Shown: piece after piece, positions 33,361-40,377 of the stretch
Position numbering within the stretch: position 1 is the stretch's first letter
How the letters are laid out: each line of letters opens with the position of its first letter
Source of the DNA: Oceanospirillum linum
Lineage (GTDB): Bacteria; Pseudomonadota; Gammaproteobacteria; Pseudomonadales; Halomonadaceae
Assembly (NCBI RefSeq): GCF_900182785.1
Contig: NZ_FXTS01000003.1
Location: 186,001-250,000 of the forward strand
Direction of reading: 5' to 3'
DNA: 64,000 nucleotides
Translations under genes and position numbers: made by a program
Notes under the pieces: generated by a model
The model's input: the letters and a program-made list of their open reading frames with translations, nothing else
Told to the model about the DNA's origin: nothing
The model's database searches: none

Positions 33361-33990
33361 CTACTTGATGCTTTGATTGAGTCCGTGTTTAACAGTATTC
33401 CGGCGCAACTGTCACTGGTAATGGATGAATCGGTAAAACGCTTTAAGTTTAAAAACGTGCATGAGCGTAAATCCCGCTACAACGATTTTGAGAACGCCAT
33501 TCACTGGCTGCAGAACTGCCGTCTTGCCTTAGCCAACTACCCGATTGAAGGCACGCCCAAGTCGCCGCTGGCGGCTTACAAAAAGGACAACAAGGTAAAG
33601 CTGTTCCTGTTTGATACCGGCCTGCTCAATCATATGCTGGGCAGCGGCTATCGGGAGATCAAACAACAGAGCTACGAGTACAAAGGCTATATCGCGGAGA
33701 ACTTTGTTCAACAGGAGCTGGCGGCTATCGGTGTTGATCCTACGTTTTCATGGAACGATGCTAGGGCGGAGATTGAGTTTATTGTCAGTAATGACGAAGG
33801 CAAGATTATCCCGATAGAAGTGAAAAGCGGCAAAAGGACACGGGCAAAATCCCTGCAGTCCTATATTCAGAAATGCTCACCGGAGAAAACCATCAAACTC
33901 ACCGGAACACAGGGTTCCCCTATTACCGGGCAGACGCATATCGTGATGCCGCTTTATTATGCGCAGTTTCTGCCGGAGCGGTGGGGGTGA
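33361..33990 (+). pseudogene. Truncated copy of the AAA/DUF4143 ATPase gene (copy 1)
   Basis: Nearly identical to the complete gene at 34731-36053. Eighteen bases matching codons 5-10 of that gene are joined directly to its codon 236, an exact in-frame loss of 225 codons that removes the whole ATP-binding domain. The breakpoint lies in a short repeat (GATGCT...TGAT) present at both edges. The first four codons and the promoter are missing, and no ribosome-binding site precedes the possible TTG start at 33373. The remaining 200 residues (DUF4143 and nuclease-like part) differ from the intact protein at only one internal position (Ser for Leu) and end ERWG. Confidence 0.85.
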
Positions 33991-34006
33991 ATTATGGGTG
34001 TCCCGG
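33991..34006 (+). repeat. Dispersed repeat, site 1
   Basis: ATTATGGGTGTCCCGG directly after the stop of ATPase copy 1, followed by a stretch (TTTACGGCCCA) that recurs after site 3. Confidence 0.7.
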
Positions 34007-34541
34007 CTTTACGGCCCATAAGCGCAGGTTCAGCTTGGCCTGATCCGGCCCTGCAGTGTAGGCAAAGAAGTCCTTATCATTGCTGTTATCCAGATTCCCC
34101 CTGAATCACGGCATTAGTTGATAACGGCGTACGTTGTTCAAACCTATCATTGGCTTCCTGACTGTCAATCTGGGTATAACCTTGCCAACCAAAAACAACC
34201 GGGTCTGCCGAGGCTCCTTGTGTCGCTTGCGCGACCAGTACGTAGGCTCCCGGCTGCACCTTAGCAAAGGTTTTTTCTACGGCTGCATTAGCCTGAAAAG
34301 ACGCATCCAGTTGTGTTAGGCCGTTCTCGTCATGCTTGAAGAGGAACAGATCATAATTAACCTCTGCTGGAATATTCAGCAGCAGACCTTTAATTTTGGT
34401 TTCTGTTTCGACAAGGGTACTGACGCAGGCAAACTGCCCCTGAGCCGAAAACGTCAAAGACAAGCCGCTGCCAAAATCAAGATTGGGGCAACCGGTCTGC
34501 TCAGCAACGCTGCTACCTGTTGCGGCAAGTGTCTGGGATAA
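33992..34541 (-). pseudogene. Fragment of a secreted protein with PPC domains
   Basis: An open frame on the minus strand from the edge of repeat site 2 down to 34086, which continues in another frame to a stop at 33992-33994. The frame switch falls at a run of five C (34097-34101). Restored, the protein reads as one PPC-like beta-sandwich (YDLFLFKHDENG, GAYVLVAQATQG) and the start of a second (EANDRFEQRTPLSTNAVIQG, then NDKDFFAYTAG). No start codon, signal peptide or catalytic domain is present. It looks like a piece of a larger exoprotein caught between two copies of the dispersed repeat. Confidence 0.6.
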
Positions 34542-34557
34542 ATTATGGGTGCCCCGG
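34542..34557 (+). repeat. Dispersed repeat, site 2
   Basis: ATTATGGGTGCCCCGG, same orientation as site 1, at the right edge of the PPC fragment and 31 bp before the operator array of the ATPase gene. Confidence 0.7.
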
Positions 34558-34587
34558 TTTCTTTCATTAAGAGCACATCTCGCCTAC

Positions 34588-34675
34588 CACACTTTTAGGC
34601 GCATAAAAGTGTGAATTTCCGCATTTTTATGCGCATAAAAATGTAAAAAAATTCACTTTTCAGCGCGTAAAAGTG
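34588..34675. promoter_or_regulatory. Array of three palindromes spaced 32 bp apart (operator array)
   Basis: Three 22-bp palindromes at 34590-34611, 34622-34643 and 34654-34675, each starting exactly 32 bp after the last. They share the plan CAYTTTT-8 nt-AAAARTG with a GCGC centre. The middle one is a perfect palindrome (arms CATTTTTATGC and GCATAAAAATG); the first extends to 10-nt arms (CACACTTTTA, TAAAAGTGTG). A -10-like TACAAT (34686-34691) follows, placing unit 3 over the -35 region, so a bound protein would repress. The 32-bp period equals three helical turns. Confidence 0.75.
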
Positions 34676-34730
34676 TAAGACTTGCTACAATGGGCTCTGT
34701 GAACCCTTTGATTTGCAGGAGCAAACCCGT

Positions 34731-36053
34731 ATGCAGCGCGCCCTACTTGATGCTTTGATCGCATGGAAAAACCAAGCCAGCCGTAAACCTCTGCTGATTG
34801 ATGGCGCCCGCCAGACCGGTAAGACCTTTCTGCTGCAGGAGCTATTTGGCAAAACCTTTGCCAATACCCTGCGTATCGACTTTCTGGAAACGCCCGCCTA
34901 CAAAGAGGCCTTTGAGAGTTCGCTGAGCCCGGATGATATTTTATTCAATCTGGAGCTGATCAGTGGTCAGAGCTTTAACCCGCAAACCGATCTGCTGATT
35001 CTGGATGAGATCGGCGAGTGCGAGCGGGCCGTCACCTCCCTCAAGTATTTTGCCGAGAAAGCCGCCACATATTTTGTGGCTGCCAGTGGTTCCAATATCG
35101 GCCTTCTGAACACCTTTCCGGTGGGCAAGGTGCAGCAATACAACCTGCGACCGCTGAGCTTCGGTGAGTTTCTGCAGGCCGCTGATGAACCGGCCTTGCT
35201 GAAAGCTTTTAATCAACAGATGAGTTCACCTGCTGTACACAGCAAACTGATGGATAAACTTACCGATTACTTCTTTACCGGCGGTATGCCGGAAGCAGTG
35301 TCGGTTTGGTTTCAACATAAAGAGCTGGGCATTTTAGAACGGGTTGAACGGGTTAATCAGATCCACGCTGATCTGGTGGCGGGTTATCAAAGGGATTTCG
35401 GTAAGTACGCCGGAAAAGTCGATGCTACTCTGATTGAGTCGGTGTTTAACAGCATTCCGGCACAGCTGTCGCTGGTAATGGATGAATCGGTAAAACGCTT
35501 TAAGTTTAAAAACGTGCATGAGCGTAAATCCCGTTACAACGATTTTGAGAACGCCATTCACTGGCTGCAGAACTGCCGCCTTGCCTTAGCCAACTACCCG
35601 ATTGAAGGCACGCCCAAGTTGCCGCTGGCGGCTTACAAAAAGGACAACAAGGTAAAGCTGTTTCTGTTTGATACCGGCCTGCTCAATCATATGCTGGGCA
35701 GCGGCTATCGGGAGATCAAACAACAGAGCTACGAGTACAAGGGCTATATCGCGGAGAACTTTGTTCAACAGGAGCTGGCGGCTATCGGTGTTGATCCTAC
35801 GTTTTCATGGAACGATGCACGGGCGGAGATTGAGTTTATTGTCAGTAATGACGAAGGCAAGATTATCCCGATAGAAGTGAAAAGCGGCAAAAGGACACGG
35901 GCAAAATCCCTGCAGTCCTATATTCAGAAATGCTCACCGGAGAAAACCATCAAACTCACCGGAACACAGGGTTCCCCTATTACCGGGCAGACGCATATCG
36001 TCATGCCGCTTTATTATGCGCAGTTTCTGCCGGAGAGATGGGGAGATTTCTGA
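34731..36053 (+). CDS. AAA ATPase with DUF4143 and C-terminal nuclease-like domain
   Basis: A 440-residue protein. The AAA_14 domain has Walker A GARQTGKT at 25-32, Walker B LLILDEIG at 88-95 and ASGSN at 118-122. The DUF4143 part follows, and the C-terminus carries a PD-(D/E)xK-like core: Glu343 (YIAENF), EIEFI at 366-370, IEVKSGK at 381-387. Family members are widespread in mobile and defence-related gene sets, but their function is not settled. ATG 34731 is chosen with AGGAG about 9 nt upstream; in-frame codons before it include part of the ribosome-binding site. Three palindromes upstream suggest tight repression. Two degraded relatives flank it. Confidence 0.85.
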   Translation: MQRALLDALIAWKNQASRKPLLIDGARQTGKTFLLQELFGKTFANTLRIDFLETPAYKEAFESSLSPDDILFNLELISGQSFNPQTDLLILDEIGECERAVTSLKYFAEKAATYFVAASGSNIGLLNTFPVGKVQQYNLRPLSFGEFLQAADEPALLKAFNQQMSSPAVHSKLMDKLTDYFFTGGMPEAVSVWFQHKELGILERVERVNQIHADLVAGYQRDFGKYAGKVDATLIESVFNSIPAQLSLVMDESVKRFKFKNVHERKSRYNDFENAIHWLQNCRLALANYPIEGTPKLPLAAYKKDNKVKLFLFDTGLLNHMLGSGYREIKQQSYEYKGYIAENFVQQELAAIGVDPTFSWNDARAEIEFIVSNDEGKIIPIEVKSGKRTRAKSLQSYIQKCSPEKTIKLTGTQGSPITGQTHIVMPLYYAQFLPERWGDF

Positions 36054-36064
36054 AGCGTATCGGG

Positions 36065-36352
36065 TTAAGGGACTCTGGATGCCAGCTTTTTATACACCGC
36101 ATCTTTATCACGTTTTCCGATTGCCAGAACGTAGACAACGATCTCATCATCAATAACTTCATACGCCAAACGGTATCCTGCCGTACGCAGCTTAATTTTG
36201 TAAACCGCATCAAAGCCCCATAATTTGGCTGAGGGTACATGAGGGTTCGTCAGCCGCTCTTTCAGCTTCTTTTTAAACTGACTCTGAATCGGCGGTGCAA
36301 GCTTATCCCACTCCTTTTTAGCAGCCGGAAGAAACTTAAGCCTATAGGTCAT
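36065..36352 (-). CDS. RelE/ParE-family toxin
   Basis: A 95-residue small basic protein: MTYRLKFLPAAKKEWDKLAP at the start, KLWGFDAVYKIKLRTAGYRL in the middle and VVYVLAIGKRDKDAVYKKLA at the end. This is the pattern of RelE-type ribosome-dependent mRNA endonucleases, with the conserved Arg and Tyr of the C-terminal part. The ATG at 36350-36352 overlaps the end of the antitoxin gene by 11 nt, the usual antitoxin-first order. Residues upstream of this ATG in the open frame overlap the antitoxin and are not part of the protein. Confidence 0.88.
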   Translation of the reverse strand: MTYRLKFLPAAKKEWDKLAPPIQSQFKKKLKERLTNPHVPSAKLWGFDAVYKIKLRTAGYRLAYEVIDDEIVVYVLAIGKRDKDAVYKKLASRVP

Positions 36353-36593
36353 CGATATTGACGTCCACCGCCTCAGATAAATCACCACGGCGGCTTTCAA
36401 CCAGCTTGGTCAGTTCATAATCATCCAGCTGCTCCATAAGAAGCTCATACATATCTGCAGGCACCAGATAAGCGGTTGGCTTGTTGTGGTTTAAAATAGC
36501 GATGGCCGCGCCGTCTGCTTCGTTAAGCAACGCGGTCGGGTTTTTCTTCAGCTCAGAGATACTTGCCGAGCAATTCGCCAAAACCTGTCTCAT
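36342..36593 (-). CDS. Phd/YefM-type antitoxin
   Basis: An 83-residue antitoxin. The N-terminal DNA-binding fold (MRQVLANCSASISELKKNPT, then ALLNEADGAAIAILNHNKPT) is of Phd/YefM type, as in StbD, and the acidic C-terminus (ESRRGDLSEAVDVNIDDL) would cover the toxin. ATG 36591-36593 has GAGG about 7-8 nt upstream. It probably represses its own promoter at 36627-36655. The pair is inserted between the intact ATPase gene and a degraded copy of it and may stabilise this stretch. Confidence 0.88.
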   Translation of the reverse strand: MRQVLANCSASISELKKNPTALLNEADGAAIAILNHNKPTAYLVPADMYELLMEQLDDYELTKLVESRRGDLSEAVDVNIDDL

Positions 36594-36626
36594 AACACAC
36601 CTCAAAAAGCATCAAATTAAGTGCTT

Positions 36627-36655
36627 ATTATAGGTCTATTTTTTCGATTTGCGAT
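36627..36655 (-). promoter_or_regulatory. Promoter of the toxin-antitoxin pair
   Basis: A perfect -10 TATAAT on the minus strand (36627-36632), 34 nt before the antitoxin start codon. Upstream at 17 bp stands ATCGCA, a poor -35 (3/6). Its upstream end abuts the homology to the ATPase gene. Confidence 0.5.
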
Positions 36656-36831
36656 AAAAGTGAAAAGCGGCAAAAGGACGCGGGCGAAATCCCTGTAGTC
36701 CTATATTCAGAAATGCACACCGGAGAAAACCATCAAACTCACCGGAACACAGAGTTCTCCCATCACCGAGCAGACGCATATCGTGATGCCGCTTTACTAT
36801 GCGCAGTTTTTGCCGGAGCGGTGGGGGGTGA
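36651..36831 (+). pseudogene. C-terminal remnant of the AAA/DUF4143 ATPase gene (copy 3)
   Basis: About 180 nt matching the last ~55 codons of the intact gene, starting at the segment encoding the nuclease-like VKSGKRTRAKSL. It is more diverged than copy 1: a CAG codon has become TAG (at SLQSY), and Gly-Val-Asn-Tyr follows ERWG in frame because of one extra G. It ends at repeat site 3, followed by TTTTACGGCCCA, the same flank as copy 1. It is a non-coding relic. Confidence 0.8.
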
Positions 36832-36847
36832 ATTATGGGTGCCCCGG
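36832..36847 (+). repeat. Dispersed repeat, site 3
   Basis: ATTATGGGTGCCCCGG after ATPase copy 3, same orientation as sites 1 and 2. Confidence 0.7.
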
Positions 36848-36849
36848 TT

Positions 36850-37251
36850 TTACGGCCCATTGCGAAGTGCCAAAATAGCCACGATTAGGCTACCAACCGA
36901 AACAATAGCTGCTGCCAGAGCCAAAGCCCCAGGATTGCGATTAAGAGCATCGAGGAACCGCTGGCATTTGCTAGCCGATACGGCTTCATAGCCCTCTTTT
37001 GTGAAATGAAATTTAAGGCCGTTTTCGGCGAAACGAAGAAGACCTTTGGCTTCAAGCTCCTTCGCATATTCAAGAACGTGCGACCTAGCCATACCGTTGT
37101 TTATTTCGTAAAACTCTTCTGGCAGGTTTTCGACGCTGTAGGTGGTGTAAAAATCACATTTATCAATATTTCGGACACCGTACCCGAACCGCCGGGTATA
37201 GTCTTTATGCAACCAAAGCAAAAACTGCTTTTCGACACTAGGCTCGATCAT
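36850..37251 (-). CDS. Hypothetical protein with winged-helix-like part and C-terminal membrane anchor
   Basis: A 133-residue protein of unknown family. Residues ~1-95 read like a winged helix (YSVENLPEEFYEINNGMARS, then HVLEYAKELEAKGLLRFAEN and LKFHFTKEGYEAV), and the C-terminus is a single hydrophobic helix (ALALAAAIVSVGSLIVAILA) ending LRNGP. ATG 37249-37251 is chosen with GTGAG about 8 nt upstream; the frame continues into the dispersed repeat at site 4, which supplies an upstream ATG. A tail-anchored regulator or phage-exclusion-type protein is possible, but nothing identifies it. Confidence 0.6.
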   Translation of the reverse strand: MIEPSVEKQFLLWLHKDYTRRFGYGVRNIDKCDFYTTYSVENLPEEFYEINNGMARSHVLEYAKELEAKGLLRFAENGLKFHFTKEGYEAVSASKCQRFLDALNRNPGALALAAAIVSVGSLIVAILALRNGP

Positions 37252-37271
37252 AGATTTACTCACAAAAAAAT

Positions 37272-37285
37272 CCGGGACACCCATG
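37272..37285 (-). repeat. Dispersed repeat, site 4 (inverted)
   Basis: The core ATGGGTGTCCCGG on the minus strand, preceded by ATAATC instead of ATT; opposite orientation to sites 1-3, at the right boundary of the accessory stretch. Confidence 0.6.
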
Positions 37286-37340
37286 ATTATATCTGGGAAA
37301 AATCGCTGCTAAGTTTTATCAACAAACCGGCAGTCCTTTC

Positions 37341-37378
37341 AAAAATCCCCGCTGTTCACTTTTGCAAACAGCGGGGAT
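37341..37378 (-). terminator. Terminator downstream of clpB
   Basis: A 12-bp perfect stem (ATCCCCGCTGTT at 37345-37356, AACAGCGGGGAT at 37367-37378) with a 10-nt loop and TTTTT on the minus strand. Confidence 0.9.
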
Positions 37379-37410
37379 ATTCAGGTTTTAATATTTAGCT
37401 GACAGGCTGA

Positions 37411-39984
37411 TCAAACAAACACCAGTTCGCCATCCTGCACTTCCACTTTGATAGTGTGTCCCGGTGCGAATTTGCCGGAGAGAATCTCCTGCGCCAGTGG
37501 GTTTTCGATCCAGCGTTGCAGGGCGCGTTTCAGCGGGCGGGCACCGTAAACGGGGTCGAAGCCGACTTCCACTAGCTGTTCCAGCGCCTCTTCCGACAGT
37601 TCGATGGTCAGTTCACGCTCATCCAGTCGCTGCTGTAAACGCTGCAGTTGAATCCGCGCGATGCCTTTCACCGCTTCACGGGCGAGGCTATGGAACACGA
37701 CAACTTCATCAATACGGTTGATCAACTCAGGGCGGAAGTGGTTGCCTACCACCTCCATCACTTTGTTTTTCATCTCATCGTACTGCTCGTCTTTACCGCC
37801 ATAGGCCTGAATCACATCGGAGCCCAGGTTAGAGGTCATCACGATAACCGTGTTGCGGAAGTCCACGGTACGACCCTGACCATCGGTCAGGCGGCCATCT
37901 TCCAGCACCTGCAGCAGAATGTTGAACACGTCCGGGTGGGCTTTTTCCACCTCATCCAGCAGCACAACAGAGTACGGCTTGCGACGTACGGTTTCGGTCA
38001 GATAACCACCCTCTTCATAACCGACATAACCCGGAGGTGCACCGATCAGGCGGGCTACGGAGTGTTTCTCCATAAACTCAGACATATCGATCCGCACCAT
38101 CGCCTCTTCGGTATCGAACAGGAACTTCGCCAGTGATTTACACAGCTCGGTTTTACCGACACCGGTAGGGCCTAAGAAGAGGAAGGAACCGTTAGGACGG
38201 TTCGGATCTGCCAGACCCGCACGGGAGCGACGCACCGCATTGGAAACCGCTTCTACGGCTTCTTCCTGTCCGATCACACGCTCATGCAGCGCACCTTCCA
38301 TCTTGAGCAGTTTGTCCCGCTCGGATTCCAGCATCTTGCTGACCGGAATACCGGTCCATTTAGAGATCACTTCGGCAATCTCTTCCTCGGTCACGCGATT
38401 ACGCAGCAACTGATGATCGGTTTCCTCCACCTGGGAGGCCATCTCCATACTGCGTTCCAGATCCGGGATAATGCCATACTGAATCTCAGACATACGTGCC
38501 AGATCACCGTTACGGCGGGCGGACTCCATATCCAGACGGGCCTGTTCCAACTGCTCTTTCAGTTGCTGCGCACCCTGTACCGCCGATTTCTCGCTACGCC
38601 AGATCTCATCCAGATCAGCGTACTCCCGCTCCAGATCTTTAATCACACCTTCCAGATGTGCCAGACGTTTACGGGAGGCATCGTCATTCTCTTTTTTCAG
38701 CGCTTCCCGTTCGATCTTTAACTGAATCAGACGGCGATCCATACGGTCCATCTCTTCCGGTTTGGAGTCCATCTCCATACGGATACGGGAACCCGCTTCA
38801 TCAATCAGGTCGATCGCTTTGTCCGGCAGCTGGCGATCAGTGATATACCGCTGGGATAACTTGGCAGCGGCAATCAGGGCACTATCGGTAATATCCACAC
38901 CGTGGTGCAGTTCATAGCGCTCCTTCAGGCCACGGAGAATAGCGATAGTGTCTTCTTCTGTAGGTTCATCCACCTGTACTTTCTGGAAGCGGCGCTCAAG
39001 GGCGGCATCTTTTTCGATGTACTGGCGGTATTCATCAAGTGTGGTTGCGCCCACGCAATGCAGTTCACCACGGGCCAGAGCAGGCTTGAGCATATTACCG
39101 GCATCCATAGCGCCTTCGCCTTTACCTGCGCCAACCATGGTGTGCAGCTCATCAATAAAGAGAATAACCTGACCTTCCTGCTTAGCCAGCTCATTCAGCA
39201 CGGCTTTCAGGCGCTCTTCAAATTCACCGCGATATTTTGCGCCGGCAATCAGGGCACCCATATCCAGTGAAAGCACCTGCTTATTTTTCAATCCTTCAGG
39301 CACTTCACCATTGATAATGCGCTGAGCCAGACCTTCCACGATGGCGGTTTTACCCACACCCGGCTCACCAATCAATACCGGGTTATTCTTGGTTCGACGC
39401 TGCAGAACCTGAATGGTGCGACGGATCTCATCATCACGGCCGATCACAGGATCAAGCTTGCCATCCAGTGCACGTTGGGTCAGGTCGACGGTAAAGCGAT
39501 CCAGTGACTGGCGCAGCTCTTCGCTATTCGGGTCATCCACACTTTCGCCGCCCCGAACCTGATCGATCGCCTTACTTAAAGACTCTTTACTCAGGCCGCA
39601 ACCGCGGATCAGTTTGCCGGTATCGCCCTTATCCTGCGCGGCGGCTAATAGCACCAATTCACTGGAAATATAGGAGTCTTTACGCTGCTGAGATTCTTTA
39701 TCCGCCAGATTAAGCATGCCCCCTAACTCCGGCGACATCATAATCTGGCCATCACTGTTACTGATAACAGGCAGGGACTCAAACTGTTCACGCAGCTCAT
39801 TACGCAGCTTATTAAAATCACCGCCAGCCTGACTGATCAGAGGGCGGATAGAACCGTCACGCTGCTCCAGCATTGACAGAATCAGGTGAACCGGCTGCAG
39901 TAGATTATGATCATGGCCTACAGCCATGGATTGGGCATCAGCAAGCGCTTGCTGAAGTTTTCCGGTTAAACGGTCAACACGCAT
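37411..39984 (-). CDS. clpB: Protein disaggregase ClpB
   Basis: An 857-residue hexameric AAA+ chaperone that pulls polypeptides out of aggregates together with DnaK. It has an N-terminal Clp domain, NBD1 with Walker A GEPGVGKT near residue 205, the coiled-coil middle domain (about 405-520), and NBD2 with GPTGVGKT near residue 605 and the pore/sensor regions. Length and domain order are standard. A promoter of sigma-32 type is visible upstream and a strong terminator downstream, so it is a single-gene heat-shock unit. Confidence 0.98.
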   Translation of the reverse strand: MRVDRLTGKLQQALADAQSMAVGHDHNLLQPVHLILSMLEQRDGSIRPLISQAGGDFNKLRNELREQFESLPVISNSDGQIMMSPELGGMLNLADKESQQRKDSYISSELVLLAAAQDKGDTGKLIRGCGLSKESLSKAIDQVRGGESVDDPNSEELRQSLDRFTVDLTQRALDGKLDPVIGRDDEIRRTIQVLQRRTKNNPVLIGEPGVGKTAIVEGLAQRIINGEVPEGLKNKQVLSLDMGALIAGAKYRGEFEERLKAVLNELAKQEGQVILFIDELHTMVGAGKGEGAMDAGNMLKPALARGELHCVGATTLDEYRQYIEKDAALERRFQKVQVDEPTEEDTIAILRGLKERYELHHGVDITDSALIAAAKLSQRYITDRQLPDKAIDLIDEAGSRIRMEMDSKPEEMDRMDRRLIQLKIEREALKKENDDASRKRLAHLEGVIKDLEREYADLDEIWRSEKSAVQGAQQLKEQLEQARLDMESARRNGDLARMSEIQYGIIPDLERSMEMASQVEETDHQLLRNRVTEEEIAEVISKWTGIPVSKMLESERDKLLKMEGALHERVIGQEEAVEAVSNAVRRSRAGLADPNRPNGSFLFLGPTGVGKTELCKSLAKFLFDTEEAMVRIDMSEFMEKHSVARLIGAPPGYVGYEEGGYLTETVRRKPYSVVLLDEVEKAHPDVFNILLQVLEDGRLTDGQGRTVDFRNTVIVMTSNLGSDVIQAYGGKDEQYDEMKNKVMEVVGNHFRPELINRIDEVVVFHSLAREAVKGIARIQLQRLQQRLDERELTIELSEEALEQLVEVGFDPVYGARPLKRALQRWIENPLAQEILSGKFAPGHTIKVEVQDGELVFV

Positions 39985-40091
39985 TTCGTATTCCTCGGTA
40001 GACCTGTGTAACCCCGTGATGTGTCGTTGGGCTTTATTCAGCCGAAGTAGTGTCGGGGTTTCCGACAGGTGGGTTATTGCTTATACCGGAA

Positions 40092-40119
40092 AGATAGGGG
40101 CAAAAAGTACAAGTTCAAG
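40092..40119 (-). promoter_or_regulatory. Sigma-32 (heat shock) type promoter of clpB
   Basis: On the minus strand, CCTTGAAC (-35 type CTTGAA at 40114-40119) is followed after 13 nt by CCCCTATCT (40092-40100), matching the heat-shock consensus CTTGAA-N13-17-CCCCATnT. It lies about 110 nt before the clpB start. The 393-nt gap 39985-40377 contains this promoter and the REP cluster. Confidence 0.7.
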
Positions 40120-40193
40120 GCTGACGGGGGTTTTATGGCATCAAAGAGGTTGATATAGATCAGAATTGAGAGGCTTATTTGCTATTCAGGACA

Positions 40194-40224
40194 TAGCTTG
40201 GATAAGCCAAAGGTGCCATCCGAC
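40194..40224 (+). repeat. REP-like element 1
   Basis: TTGGATAAGCC...GGTGCCATCCGAC: a short imperfect hairpin unit of REP type, the same as the unit at 40340. Confidence 0.6.
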
Positions 40225-40276
40225 ATCATCGGGAACGAAGCAGGGAGATGACGGGCAAACACCGCCTTTTAAAATA

Positions 40277-40311
40277 TCGGAAGGCGCGCCCACGGCGCTT
40301 TTCCGTCCTAC
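40277..40311 (-). repeat. REP-like element 2 (different type, inverted)
   Basis: On the minus strand GTAGGACGGAAAAGCGCC...GGCGCGCCTTCCGA, a second REP-like hairpin with GTAGG head, between the two direct units. Confidence 0.5.
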
Positions 40312-40339
40312 AGTTACTTGCCGGATATCGCTTAAAGTC

Positions 40340-40371
40340 GTAGGTTGGATAAGCCGCAGGCACCATCCGAC
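40340..40371 (+). repeat. REP-like element 3
   Basis: GTAGGTTGGATAAGCC...GGCACCATCCGAC: stem GTTGGAT with ATCCGAC (one G-U pair) and the GTAGG head seen in gammaproteobacterial REPs. It ends just before the pgeF stop codon. Confidence 0.65.
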
Positions 40372-40377
40372 AGCAGG

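Noticed and set aside
33361..33990. Copy 1 of the ATPase as a functional stand-alone nuclease gene
   Set aside because: Although the frame is intact, promoter, start codon and ribosome-binding site are missing; kept as a pseudogene.
34588..34675. CRISPR array or plasmid-type iterons
   Set aside because: Only three units, each an internal palindrome with 10-bp spacers, directly in front of a gene and over its promoter; no Cas or Rep gene. An operator array explains it better.
33991..37285. Possible integron cassette array
   Set aside because: No integrase and no attC-like imperfect palindromes with GTTRRRY cores; the repeats are only 13-16 bp.
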